A stretch of 64,000 bases of DNA from Ophthalmolycus amberensis (taxonomy: Eukaryota; Chordata; Actinopteri; Perciformes; Zoarcidae). The stretch is taken from assembly GCA_024529925.1 (NCBI GenBank), contig JAFEUB010000909.1, positions 1,594,501-1,658,500 on the forward strand. Direction: 5' to 3'. The translations under genes were made by a program, and so were the position numbers. Each line of letters begins with the position of its first letter. Position 1 is the stretch's first letter. Below, piece after piece: positions 48,374 to 62,098 of the stretch. Under the pieces are notes generated by a model. The model saw only the letters and a program-made list of their open reading frames with translations, did not search any database and had not been told where the DNA came from.

Positions 48374-50638
48374 CATGCTCCACATTGCTGGGAAAATATC
48401 AGAAGCTGAAGAAAGTAAGATTATGTGTGGACCAGTGCTGATTTTTCATTGTTAATGAGGAGAGTGGTTTTCTGTGCTTCTTTTCTATTGAGAATTATCA
48501 GTCAATTTCATCAGTACTACCATTTCCATGGGAAATGTCACACCCACAGAGGGGAAAACGCATGCACGGTACTGAGCATTTTAACAAGCGCAATGGTGCC
48601 AATGCACATATTAGCAACAAGTACTATTTCAGACTGAAATTCTGGCAGTCAACTCCCACAAAAGGGCTAATTGGCAGAGTTATATTGAAAGTAGGTGTCT
48701 GCCTTTGATAACACTGATTGGTCCTGCAACACAACTGCACAGTCTATATGTTAGCTCATTAAACAGCACGTTCTCTCAGCGTTCTTAGGCCATCACCATG
48801 CATCATTAATTTTGTCCGCCTGCTAATCCTGTAGCTGTATTTCCCTGGCTTTGATATCTACCTCTACGCATGCTGCGTGACTCGATGGCCTGTCCAGTAA
48901 TAAGATGAAGTGAACAGGTTTCCGTACCACCTGTGGACACTTTATGAGTTAACAAAAAGTAAATATGTTAATTGAAACTCCTCTGGCAACTGGTCGCAAC
49001 ATAGAAGGAATCCACCGCCAGAAAACACACGCGCACAGACTCACAAACGCACAAACGCGCATGCACATACAAATACACAGCAAGCCAAATAAAAGCACTT
49101 GCTCAGAGCTATGACTCACACTGGGGGTGCCAACAATCAATGGGGCTCACCGCACCCAGCTGGCTGTAGTAGCAGAATGTATTAATTTTCTCATTTAGAA
49201 ACAAATATATACTACAAATAGATTAATGGTGTTTGATCAGTTTAGCAGAGCGATGCCAATTAGTATGTGTGGATGGCAAGAGGCATGATGCTTTATTTTC
49301 TATGCGCTGCTCTAAAAGCATGTGGCAGCTACTAAAAACCATAGAGTTGGAATAGGGTGACATGACTACCCATCTCACAGCTCTATTGAAAAGCACTATA
49401 ACTCCCAAAGGAAGGGGTTGCATTATAAGGAAAAAAAGGTGGAGATACAGCGGGGGAAGGGGGGGAAGAGAGCAGGAGGACAGTGGAGCCATGGGAGCCA
49501 GGAGAGCAGGATCATGGGTGTAGAAAATTGAGGCTATGGTTAGCTTAGGACAGGGTGAAGTGAAAGTGGCCCTCATTTCATACTACACAGAGTCTGGCAA
49601 TCACTGGTGACAGCTCCTCGCACCAAGACGGGGAAAAGATTGATCCGGACAAGCAGGACTCTGTTTGCTTTGTTAAAAGTAATTAATCACTGTGGCCACG
49701 GAGGAATAGTGCCTTCAGTGCCACGCAGCTCCTCCGAGTGTGTTTGCACGTCTGCGTGTGTAGCCGTATGTGAATATAAGTGCATACGCGTGTCCCGGTC
49801 CACATTTCTTCACACATGTCCGAAACAGCTGAAGAGCAAGGAAAGGATGGAGTGGAGTGGTAAGGGGAACTTTGGGGAACAGGCAGATGGAGGAAAGAGG
49901 GAGGGAAGGAACGTGCGCACACTGCACCCATTTATTCACATGCATGGACTCAAGAGGACCAGTAGTGCAATCCATCATAAGAGTCCTATCCACACCCACT
50001 GAGCAGAGAACTACAGTCAAGGGGAACTGTGGATAAAGGAGGTAGAACTGGGGGGAAATACCTTCACTTTGCTCTGAGTGAAATGAAGGCGTTACATCTT
50101 TTGCTGCAGGTAACTTACTTCTCCTTAATATGAAATGAACAGCATTCCCTCCGTTTCATCATGGCCGGTCCCTACACCCTCTCCAAATCACTTATTTTCT
50201 CTCTGAAAAGAAAATTTCAGCGACATCCTTAAAACCATTTCCCATCCATCCCATTTTACTTGCTCACACAAAATCTAAAAGTAGTCTTGTTTTGATCACA
50301 TTAGACACCCCACTCCTACTTGCAGTGATTCTAGAGAGCCGCCTGTATTCTCTTTTTACCTTTCTCCTGCTGGACAGTTATCTAGCTGTCAGACCAAATG
50401 GGCCATAATTATGGCCAGTTTAGTTGTGTAAATTGCTTGTTGCAAATATATGGGCTAAGAAAAGAAGAAAAATCTCAAACTGAAAACACACGGTGCATAC
50501 TGTAAATCCCATTAGATCACACACATACACTATCCTGAGGCTCTCAGTGCTGGTAACCACACTCCCTCCTCCCCACCCCCCACACTGCAGTGATAACAGA
50601 AGCAGGAGCCCAGAGCCACAGAGACTCTGATCAATAAG

Positions 50639-50640
<2 letters not shown>

Positions 50641-50678
<38 letters not shown>
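50641..50678. repeat. (AC)n microsatellite
   Basis: About 18 perfect AC units. Confidence 0.95.
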
Positions 50679-50680
<2 letters not shown>

Positions 50681-51326
50681 GGAGTCCAGTGATCCCGCAG
50701 TAGCTGGGGGTCTTAGGGGAATGGGCGTCACCGGGTGATGGGAAAATTGGATGTGAAATCGTGAGGGGGTAGAGAAGAAAAGACAGAGGGGTGGGGCATG
50801 AGAATACCATGGGTTCTCTCTAGCATCATATTTCTATCCCTAAGCTAGAGAGTTAGAAGGGCAGCAGCTGCAGCAGAGAAATGGCCACGCGTTGAGAAAG
50901 CACTCATTGAAGTGTTGGCTGTGCAGCCGCAGGCCTCGACACTAATAGAAACAGAAGCCAGGGACCCCTCTATGTCAGTGCCTCAGCTGAGCAGAATATT
51001 AAATTCACCTCTTGTGCTAATGATTACCCCGAGCAAGGTGCAGGTCCGCAACACCACTTTGTAAATGAACATCATCAAACCTGCAGATTCAAATTAGCAC
51101 ATTGTCCGGACCTGCCGGTCTACACTCACAGCTCTGTGGTGCAATACCTCGAGGACACATTTTGGCTAATAAGAGGAACGACTCTCTGGCTCAAGCTAAA
51201 TACCGAAGGCTTCCCACACTGCACTTCTCATGTCTCTTAATGCAACAGTTTGCCTGAGTGCAAACCAGTATGGTAGGTGGTTTTAGGAATAGATGGGGCG
51301 TGATAAATGATGAAAAAAGGCACTGA

Positions 51327-51344
51327 CCCCCCCCCCCCCCCCCC
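51327..51344. repeat. Poly-C tract (C18)
   Basis: Eighteen C on the plus strand, and G in the TTC28 transcript. A mononucleotide repeat of uncertain true length. Confidence 0.93.
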
Positions 51345-51467
51345 AATAAAGCAAAGGTGTATGAATTACCTATCAGGCTTGCCAGGGAGTGATGACCCCG
51401 GTGATGTAGCCAACCCCACTGCAATCATTGACTGAGCCACTAGCCCCTGCTTGAGACCCTGCCATAA

Positions 51468-51530
<63 letters not shown>
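51468..51530. repeat. Compound (TC)n(AC)n microsatellite
   Basis: About 17 TC units, interrupted once by CGC, pass directly into about 11 AC units. This is a compound dinucleotide array. Confidence 0.95.
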
Positions 51531-54500
51531 GGGCCATTTAAAGAGGACTCACTCTCATAACTTATCATTAGATGGCACTGTGTATGAGTGATGTTCTATT
51601 ACTTAACTACAATACAGATATTGAAGCATATTATATCATGCTTACTGAGGTAATTATAAAACATGAGTAAAGGGTCCCACGCTATCATGTCAGTTACATT
51701 TAATACTGTGTTTACCTGCAGTTTGTGAGCCTATGTTAGTCTGTATATGCCAGCTCACAACAAGAGCAGTTCAATTTTTTTTTCTTATATTCTCTTTTCT
51801 GCAAAATATGTTACTGCTCTCTGTGCTGGCAAATATGTTACAACACATTTCCTAACTATTTCCAAACACTATCCTCCCTGCATCATTGATCATGTTGTGG
51901 CATTAAGATAACATCCTGCACTAAGCCATCTTCTAGTGCTACTCTATGAATAAACCTCCTAATATCAGCCAGTGATGGCTCATTATGCTGGCCTATCATG
52001 CCGGGCCTCTTTTAAAGTGGTTTCTCTCTCGGGTAAAAAAAAAAGTCCATGTGCTACTATGCTTTTTTCAGTGCTGCTGGATTAAGCATCCTGTATTAAA
52101 CATTTCTCTGCTGCTTTTTCCCCAGAGCCTGTGGAGATGAAGAGAGCTTTGGAGTGTTCAGAGAGAATTTCATTCAACCTGTAGTGCTTCATGTTCCCCC
52201 CCCATGGGGGTTTCTTTTCCGCCGTCAGGGGTCTGAAAGCTAAACAACCCCGAGGAGAGGCGCCAGGGAGCCACTCACCTACTGTACAAACATGGTAAGC
52301 ACAGACATGGTGGAGCGGCAGGCTGTTTACAAGCCTAACCGAGCAGATGGATCACTTTTAAAGAGGGCCTCGGAAGAGGTCAATCAGTATGAAGAAGATA
52401 CGTTCATACACAGTAATAATTACACTATGGCGGACACATTGATCATGAGATCTTACAGATGAAAATGAATGTAATGTTCGGACCACATGCTAACTGTGAC
52501 AAACAGCTGCTTCAATTAACATTACTTTGAGCTTTTAATGTTGTTGTTTTTATACCTCAAGGCCGGGTGAAAGAAGATAAGTCATATCGCTAAAACCCTA
52601 AATGGTAAAAAAAATAACAAAGTAATTAATTTGCTGAAATCCTCTTCATCAAAATGAAAAACACAGACACCAACAAGCATGTGACACCACAAAGGTCTAC
52701 GTAACCTGAACTGTTCATGTGTGAATGTGTCTGCGCGGGTTTCGCTCCCCTTATATCACTGAGTTCTTATTAAATCTGTTGCCTGTGGAGACCAGAGTAA
52801 TTACTCACTCCCTTCACAACACCTTTCGGACTTTGGGCCAGATTCGATGTGCCGCTTCAAATGTCACACACCTTAGCTGGCAATTAAACACCACTCTCCC
52901 CCAGTGCCAGTTTTAATGGGCTTCCTCGACGCTAAAATAAAATGCAAGCTATTCTCATATCACGTTACAATAAAGAGTGTTGTGCTTTTATGGGGCGAAA
53001 TTCATATAACATTTGCAGATATTAAGCTCAATTAGAGCAACGTGATGTCTTTGTATTGCATCAATGATTATGAAAACATTCACATGGAGATACGGGCAGC
53101 TCATTATATTTTCATTGGCATTTGTAAGTTAGAACATTTTGTCTTGCTAAAGAATGGATTAGGTTTTGTTTTAAGCGCCTTTAGTCTCATCGAATTAATG
53201 TTGTCCAGTAATGCCTGTAAATTCCACAAAATAACTATGTTCAATCTTTTCCAAATTTTGATTGAGATTAAAGCTATTTCAAAATATGACAAAAGGACTT
53301 TATACAGATTTCATTCAGGAAAAACATTTTGTAGCTTTTAAGATTTCAATGGGTTGTTATATCAGTTAGGACGGTGCTGAAAATGTGCTTCCCTACTTTG
53401 CATATTCTCCTTGTCATGAGTGCAGAAACATTGCGTGATAATTGGCTACAACAAAACACAAGGTCAGAGAGCAGTCACAGCTAATGCGTACAGCAGCCAG
53501 GTCAAAGCTTGACACCACTCCCCTGTCAAAGCTCATTCAGTGAGACCGAGTCACATGCACTGTTCTCCATCAATTCTGCTCACCCCAGTGTCATTCTGCA
53601 ATGCGCAGAGTCGAATAAATAGGCCGGTATCTTTGCATGCGCGGCACAATGGCAGCTGCCTTACCCCCTTCCTCTTCCTGGGCACGACTACAACGGGTGC
53701 TCAGTGTTTATGTCACCTCTTAATTGCGTTTTTCCCCCATGGTAGAGGTATGTCTTTGTGCAGACGCCCAAAGGAAGAAAAAGAAGGTCAGGCTGCCAAT
53801 TTGGAGCTGGCAGGTCGAGAGTAGCGGCAGCACTTAGTTTTGCTTGAGAAGAGAATGGAGGGCTGCTGCTCATCTATGGAAACCAGGACAAACAAAAGAG
53901 ATAAGTGAAGGGGAAAGGAAGACAAATCCCCCTCTCTTTGCAGTCTTCAGGCTCTGGGAGAGTGACACCAGGCTTAAAGAGAAGTCCCGTGTTCCACGAC
54001 TACCGCTGATTGAACGGGGACAGTACGGAACAGGGGGGGAAGATTTTGAGAAGGACATTTTAATGTCCCATTCCACAGACAATATGCAAAGTAAACACAC
54101 AAGAACATCTCCAATATCAATTTACACAAAGTGTGATACTTAGGCCTGACTGTGATGCTCCAAATACAAGCACATGCACTGAATTTCTCCTTATAAAGCC
54201 AACGAACTGTCAAAGCTCTGACCTCTCCGTCCATTTAAATTGAAGAATTTAAAATCAATGCTGATATTCACAGACAAAAGGAGTATCAAATGACATTTCC
54301 AAAGGCACTTAAAGATAAAACGTTAGTTGAAGTAAACCAAGAAGGCACCTTGTGATAATATGTCATGTAGCCCTGAGGCATTTTGATCTGCCGCTGGTGA
54401 TGAATGGATTTCGTGTTCTGGTCCCCTTCAATACGGTGATGCTCCGTAACCCTAAATAGATTGTTTGTATGGAAATGGAAATATATAAATTCCCCACAGA

Positions 54501-55562
54501 TCACAAAGTCAGTGATTTTAAATGAATTAAATAAGGAATAAAGTATGTGAACTCAGGACACTGTCCCTCATTGTTAACGGGGAGGAAAGCACTACAGTCG
54601 TAAAAGACTGGCAGTGCTTACAGTGCCTAAATAACAAATGGCCTTTCAGCAAAGTTAAAAAATGTGTGCCCCAGTTACTACTATGCCTTCTCTGACTCGA
54701 ACAGATACGGTTTGACAAAGAGCCAGTGAACCCTGGACTTTTTCGTCTTTTTCCATTCCTGAATAATTTCCATTAAACCATCTCAATGTGTGTAAGAGGC
54801 TGTCGGTTTAGGGCTGCACACACACAAAAGAGAGGATGAGATTAGGGCCAGCAGTATATCTTTCACCACTGCATTCTGTTTGAGCCCCGCCGAAAGTAGT
54901 GACTGAAAAAAAACTATGAAAAAATAAGTAAAATAATTTGCTTGTGACGACAAATCAGATTCAGCGAAACTACATTTTTCGACACTGAAAGAAAAAGAGG
55001 CACCTATCTCTTTGACCAGGCCTCTCCGGCGGGGGTGACTCGCATACTGAAGGACCAAGGCTATTTCAAAAAGCAGGCAGTATAATCTCTATAGATCCCC
55101 TTATTTGCATTCCAGTGTGTCTGGGTCAAACTGTCTGTCTGTCTCTCGCTCCTCGCTGTCTGTTGGTCACATTCTCGAGTGTCACTGCACCAAGTCAAGA
55201 GAACATGGCAGCTCTGGTCAGAGGTTCATCATGGGTCAACAACTGGGTCCCACCCAAGGGGATGCCAGCTATTGTTTATGGAAAGGGATCTTTTTTTGCG
55301 GGCAGTCAGCCATGAAGGTCTTATTAATGCAAATATATCTGCATTACACAGGGCGGAGGTGGCGGACTAATTTGCCAGCTGATGCGATTAAAACACAATT
55401 TCTCTTCTCTCAGAGTACAAAGAGGTACATCGTGTTGGGTAGAGAATGAGAATGAAGGATGGAAGAGTGAGGAGGCAGGTGACAGGGTGAGGAAGTTAGG
55501 TCACCCATCAAAAACACACCCATCACTCCAGTGGTGACCCATCTGACCTGGATAATCCACCC

Positions 55563-55585
55563 CCACCACCACCACCACCACCACC
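55563..55585. repeat. (CCA)n trinucleotide repeat
   Basis: About seven CCA units, in a non-coding context. Histidine- or tryptophan-rich frames across it are artefacts. Confidence 0.9.
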
Positions 55586-56814
55586 GCACACACGGGCATA
55601 GTTGCACAACAGCAGTTGCTGCCACACAGTTTCTGCAGCTGTCTTTGTCTTTCAGTCATAAACCAACATTCACTGAATCAAGACAAACAAAAGTGAGAGG
55701 ATTCTGTCACCCTGGTAAATTACAGAGGTATATTTATCACAGCCTCCACACAGACCTCACTGGGAAAGGCTCAATCCAAGTGCTTCACAACGACTGGTAT
55801 CTTTTTAGCAGCAGATGTGATTTTGGCTACTTCAGTCTCGTTATCCTCAAACGGCACCGTCCAAAAGCTCTCGTCCGCCAGTGACCCAAGCCACTCTCGT
55901 GACCCAGCACAGCAAAGGACACGGCCATTACTGTGAATCAACCTAAACACTTGGCTTCTAACTGGGCTGGAAACTGGAGGAGCCTTTGAACATCATGCTG
56001 CATGCTGAAAGAGAGCCTCAGAGCTGGCCCCGGGGGACCCCTGAGCCTTGGCCTCACTCTCTCATGTTTTTCAATACACATCCATTGACACAAATGAAAA
56101 GAAAATAAATTTGAGGGAAGAAAAACAGATTGCCACGGGAAAAGCCTTGGTAGTAAAAAGGGGGCAAAAGAGATTTCAATGCCCCAAAGGACCAAAGGAA
56201 GACATCTGAGGTAATTTCTCCATGAAAGTTATTAAAACAAAATGAATGAATGTCTTTTCCTGCCGAGCTCTCTTAAGGTCTCCCTCCTCCCATGCAGCAT
56301 TTCTTTCCTTTTGGGAGTGAATCCCTTTCAGAAGTGCTCGTTTTGATGTTGCTGACTCTTCTTGGTCTCTGAGGAGCAATTACAGCTGCCCTGTCAAATA
56401 CCACAACGCTCCAAAGGACCAGTTCACCGCCTGAGGGGCCATCTCATACCCCTTGAAGCCCCAATTTCAACCCCTGTGAAAGTTAGCGCACACCAACCCT
56501 GGAACTCTAATGAACACAGGCCAAGACAAGACCAGGACAATAATGAAAATAGCTTCCTAGTCAACAGTGGGATCCACCTCTATAACTCAACCTATCAACC
56601 CCCAACATAACCCCAAAAAAACCCTGCAGGCACAGCTTTCAAAGACAACCATCCATTTTAAACTCCCTGGTGAGCAAATTCCTATTAGTAGAGGGAATCC
56701 AATTCTGTTTCCAAAGCGGACCTTGAGGTCCCCAGGAGCCCACCCACATCTGAGGAGGAGTTTGACTCTATTCAATCAGCTCCACGACCAGGAGGTGAGA
56801 GTGATCAGGCTGGA

Positions 56815-56827
56815 CGGGGGGGGGGGG
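56815..56827. repeat. Poly-G tract (G13)
   Basis: Thirteen consecutive G on the plus strand. Confidence 0.9.
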
Positions 56828-59800
56828 ATCTAAACGCTCTTCATCATCACCTCTGCGTGTGTCTTTTGTAAGTGCGATCATCTGGCTGGCCCTCGGCCTT
56901 AATTAATCGCCTCCTGAGGTCAGAGTGGCACAACAGCAAAGGGTCCACACTCAGCCCACCTAACACCACAGCTCCCTGAAGGAGGTGAGAGGGGACAAAT
57001 GTAAAGCACAGTCCCCATGCTAATGACAGAGTAACGCAGGTGGCAGGCTCCCAGACCTGAACCCTTGGCCAATTAGATACACCCACAGAAGGGATGGCAA
57101 TGTAACACTCATCACATGAATATCACATCTCCCGTGTGCTGCATGCCGTTAGGTGTAATTGACATGTGGGCCATCACCTGCCAAGTTTATTTTGTGCGAC
57201 AGGCTGCCTGATAACACGTAGCTGTTATAGCATTCTTCTTTTGCAGCACTGCAGTGTTGGAGCTAATTATCAGGGCTGAAGAAAAACCAGGCTGGTTAAT
57301 GTACATGTCGGCATGAGAAAGAGGCTCTGAGCTCTCTTCAGAATTGCTTTGAATCTTGCTTCAGTGATCAAAGGTATGCAGAGAGAGCAGAACAGAGTCG
57401 GCCCCAGATAAATGAAGGTTCGATTATTTCTTACGTTGAGAGTGCTAAAACATTTATACCTCCGTCATCTACAATAATGACTTTTTGTCCAGTTTCAGCA
57501 GCTTTTAAGTCTCCACCCCTAATTTGGGGCCCTTACATCCATGTGTCAAGGCTCATTTAGAAGAGAATAAAGCAACACAGAGATCTACAGATAAGATAAA
57601 TTAGCACATCATGTGCTATGAGCACAATAGCAGAATGCATGTGTTATTATTCTTTTTTTTAATATATTAATAAACAATCCTGATCAATGTTTTATAGCAG
57701 GCCAAACACATTCTTAATGGCGACCTAATGCATTTTTAATTGCACGAGTTGCAATTAACTGATGTCACTTTACTTTAATGTTCATGGCCTTCACAAAGCA
57801 GCTCTACACAGCAACATGAAGCTAGTTGACGCACACAATGCGGTAGACCCTCCTCCCACCGTGATGGAGAACCCAGGTGTCAGTATTCTGTTTCTGTTTT
57901 TCGGGGATTATCTCGGAGAATATACAGGCCAAGAGTAGATTTATAAAGTGTGCATGTGGGGGGTGAGTAAATGTAGCCCCTGTGCTGTGCGCTTCAATCA
58001 GATTGAGCGGGTGCAAGCGCAGCACATTATTCTCCCCCTGCTCTGCATAGCGCTGCGCTAGGCTATGTCCTCCTGCTGTATTAGTGTGATGTATGACCCA
58101 GACGCTGTGCTGCGCCACACCACAGCGCACACACTCCTACCACAGTGCTCCAAACACCCTCTGTGGATTTTTCATTCCACCTGTCAAAGAGTTATTCATC
58201 TCTCCCTCACTCCTCTCTCTGTCCCTCCCTCCCTCACACTAGCTTTATCTTTTCACCCACCCCTACATCTCTCTGCCTTATTGCATCCATCACTTTACTT
58301 TGTCTTCATGAGCCATCCAACAGCTTTGTTTCCCTCAAAAAGAACACAACATTGCATATAGCTCTCTGTGAAAACTGTACATGCATCAACATACGATATT
58401 CCAGCTGCATCGATGCCGGCTAAGACTTTTGATGCATCGTATGAATAACTGTTAGACGTGAAGTGAATAGCAGAGATGTGCAATTCAAAAAAGATCAAAG
58501 CACCCAAAGGTGTTTGTCACATATGTGTCTGCTGCACAGGGCTGCTCTGACAGCGAGTGACGACTCTTTCCATCAGTGGCACTGGAGAATATGACAACCA
58601 GTCACAGAAATGGGAGAGAAAGTCCCTCTTTAGTTCGACAAAGTAGCTGTATCTGAATAACACAATATGTCAGTTCAATGCTGCCGTGCTTATGAGATCT
58701 GAGCTCGCTAAGAGGAGGAGGGAATGAGGTGCAAAGGTTAGAAATGTAATCTGAGAAAGACAATTACCGTCACTTATGCCGTCTTTTGTGAAGCAGGCCT
58801 GTTTTTATCATTGACGCTAATTCATCACAATGGTATTTACAGAGGACCAAGAGGACGGTGCTGCGGGAGGGAGAAACTGTGAAAAGGCTGTCAAACCAAT
58901 TCCCACCAACCCCCGCTTCCTTCATTATCTTTGGCTGTTGGCTCCAGAAATACCTAATTAGGTGGCTGGTTGTGTGCTATTGCTTTGTCTGCCTCCTTTG
59001 TTCCCCATATGTATTTATGCTTTATCGTTAAAACACAGAAAGATGAGGGGTGATGGCTGCTTTTACACTCAAGATGTGTTCATGAAAAAAAGACTGATTC
59101 TGATTTCTATTGATGTCCGTGTGAAAAAGACATACAGCCCCATGTGAAAGATTTATGTTTCACACGATGAAGTCTAATACAATATGGGTTTAATTACCTC
59201 ATTACTTGGATAGTCGTATCACTGGTTCAAATACACTTTCCATATTTAAAAAATACCAAGAATATTTCCCTCCAAACTCCCTTCAAAGGTCTCCCACTGA
59301 GCAGTTTGAATCTGGTGTGTTTGAGCCGATGCAGGTGCTTCAGGCATCCAGCAAGAATGGGCCAGGACCTCTCCCCTGAACTCAGCCAAAGCTAGAGCAC
59401 CAGCGCAGCCTTGTGCAGGACACCCAGACCACCACCTGCACATTCTTAATCACACTGTGGAACTGATTCAATTAATTTGGCCTGGGAGCAGATATGGAGC
59501 CATTACGTCCTTATTAACGGAGTGCGGAGGTGGAGCCACACCTGAATGCTCTGGAAATGGGCAAAGCGCTCAGCTGATTCCACTGTGGAGGAGGAAGGGA
59601 GTGAGGACTGCAATTTAAAGCCGGGGGGCTCAATTTGATGAATCCATAAACTGATTTACTACATTTGATAATGTGCTGGTAACACATCCACACAGGGACT
59701 GCTATGATTATATCAGTTATGGTTCATGGCCATCTAAGATAAGGTTAAGCTCGGGGCTCAGAAGAGGGAAGGGCGTAATTGAGTTAGAATTAGTGCAATG

Positions 59801-60817
59801 CCATGCTATGATTTCTACCAAGGTATATCAAGTGTGACATGTAGCTCGAGGAGACTTGGCATTTGGTAGTTAGGCCATGACCTGATTTGTGTTATCTAAA
59901 CCCAGTTGGAAGTACAGTTATCATTTAATTAGCAAAACCCTGACTGCAGTATGCTCCTCTAATAGTTTTCCTTTAGAACCTGTTTTTAATTATTTACAGA
60001 GGTGAACAATAATAATACTTGATTATGTAGCTTTTAGAGCCTTCGCCTTTTTTTCTGCATATTTTTCAGAACTGTATTATTTGACTTTCCAAAAAGTTAA
60101 AGTCACATATAAGATGAAAACTGATGGAAATGACATACCAAGCTCCTTGGTATCCTCTTTTTGGGGAAGAAAATCTTAATCTGTGCTACAATTATCATAA
60201 AAAAAAAAAAGTGCCAGTGTTACGTATGCACAAACACAAACTGAGCTGCTCCCTCCAGAGAAAGGAACACATGGGTTGTATACATTGAGTGGCAGCTATG
60301 AATAAGACAAGAACAGAAAAAGTGTGAGCAGCAGATGGATGGAGCACAAAGTGCCAGCTGATCGCTACACAAGGGCGATGTACACATATCCCTCGCCCTC
60401 AAGAGGAGGAGGAGCAGGAAGCCACTCCTTGGCTCGGTGGCCAAAGACGGATTGCCAGGGTGGTATTTCTGGAATGTTTAACCAAAGCCTTGGGAAGCTT
60501 GAGGGATGCTGAAATTATACACCCCCGTGCACATGCTGTGCAAGTCTGTGAACTGTTACTCACAGCTCAGAAGAATGCAATTTATGTATCTGTTTACAAA
60601 CACAAGCACTTTGTTCTAAACCCCACGAGGGTCACGTCCCTCCACCAAGTCAGATTCAATTCCCCATCAAGGTAAATACTGTGTGAAGCAGCTCCCGCAC
60701 ACTGGCAGAGAATGATGGAAACTGGTTTGAGATCAAAGAGCGTTTGAGAGAGGCGCCTCTTCTGTTCCTACGCTCCCATGATGTGTGGGGCTCCACGGTT
60801 CACGGCGCGCCACATGC

Positions 60818-60825
60818 TGACGTCA
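60818..60825. promoter_or_regulatory. Perfect CRE palindrome (TGACGTCA)
   Basis: An exact 8-bp cAMP-response-element palindrome lies inside a locally CpG-richer patch (about 60780-60860, with CACGGCGCGCC and ATGGCGCGAAGG nearby). CREB/ATF factors bind this motif. One motif alone is weak evidence of function, and there is no adjacent TATA box or known start site. Confidence 0.3.
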
Positions 60826-61135
60826 GAGAAGCTCGACACATGGCGCGAAGGGGACTCGTAAAAACAACACATGCAGGCATTACGTCAACAGCAACAGAGC
60901 AGACGCAAACTCTGAGGCACATATGTTTACCTGACTGGAGCTGTGATAGCACAGAACCAGGGGGATTCTGTGGTGTGCTCCATTGAGCGGTGAGCATTTT
61001 AGACGAAAACATTTTTTTGTAACTCTTAACTTGTAACTTAGTGAACTTTTCAAGTAAGGGACGTGCGAGCAACTAATAATTACAAGTTGAACGATAAGAG
61101 AAGAACAAAGCGAAAAAATAAAAAATAGCTACCGA

Positions 61136-61154
61136 CCCCCCCCCCCCCCCCCCC
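61136..61154. repeat. Poly-C tract (C19)
   Basis: Nineteen consecutive C on the plus strand, following an A-rich stretch. Confidence 0.93.
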
Positions 61155-62053
61155 TGTCATTAGCCATCCTTTCTCTCAGGCTTGATTGATGTTCCCTCTC
61201 CTAACACAGCCATGCGTCACTAATCATTTCATATGAGACTACACGCATTCTTGACTAATCATTAAGAAACCATTTATTGTCAAAGGACGGCATCGACTGG
61301 CGCTTTCATTTAAAGTTCACCCTCACCGATGGCCTGGGAGCAGTAAGCGTGTTAGCATGTACTCTGTTTATTTAACAGAGGAATATAGAAATATTTGAAT
61401 CTATTTCACCCGAGTCGGGTTCGTCTGCTCCAGTTGTCCTTTTTACTGCTGTAGGAGCTTTTCAGATGTTTGACCCATATTAGCCATCCGCTGATGATGA
61501 ATACATTTTTCTCATTGTTTTGTTGCATTTAATGTTTGGTCAACTGGCAGGCATAAACGTGGACTCGCACTAAGACAGTCCCCTCGCTTTCCAGCGGGGT
61601 TGCTGAATGTGTGCGAGAATGATAAACTCAGAATAGGGGAATCCTGGGAAGGCTATGAGGCATTTTGTGAGTAATCTGACCCAGAGGGCAGGCTTAGGCC
61701 GAGCCATGTAGTAAAGGACAATGAGCCAGAGCAGTGGAGAAACTCATACACAGCGGCTTCCCCCCCAAATGACTTTAGACACGCTTCCAGCCGCAGAAAC
61801 TGATTATTGCTGTTTATCCTCTTTTCATTCTGAATTTCTACATGTGTGAATTGGAGTCTTTGGCCTGATAATGCCAGTTCTTCACACCTCCCTCTCAGCT
61901 ATCGGCGCTCCAATGTGTACTTTAAAAAAAAATCAATTGCTACAGCTGTGAGATGAGAGTGTAATACTGAATACATTTTGTGTTTCCCCTTCTAATCTTC
62001 TCCCTCAACACGACAGACAAATTGTGCTGCCACCGCCAAATCTAATATAACTG

Positions 62054-62098
62054 CCCCCCCCCCCCTTCTCCCCACAATGTGCGCACACACACACACAC
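62054..62098. repeat. Poly-C (C12) followed by a short (AC)n run
   Basis: C12 at 62054-62065, then about 15 bp of mixed sequence, then about eight AC units to 62098. Confidence 0.88.

Noticed and set aside
49607..50002. 131-codon plus-strand frame
   Set aside because: No recognisable domain, Cys/Val-rich stretch derives from TGTG-type sequence; no splice or promoter context.
58385..58445. Inverted words CATACGAT ... ATCGTATG with GATGCATCG nearby
   Set aside because: Eight-base arms about 40 bp apart are expected by chance in AT-rich sequence; possible repeat remnant but unsupported.
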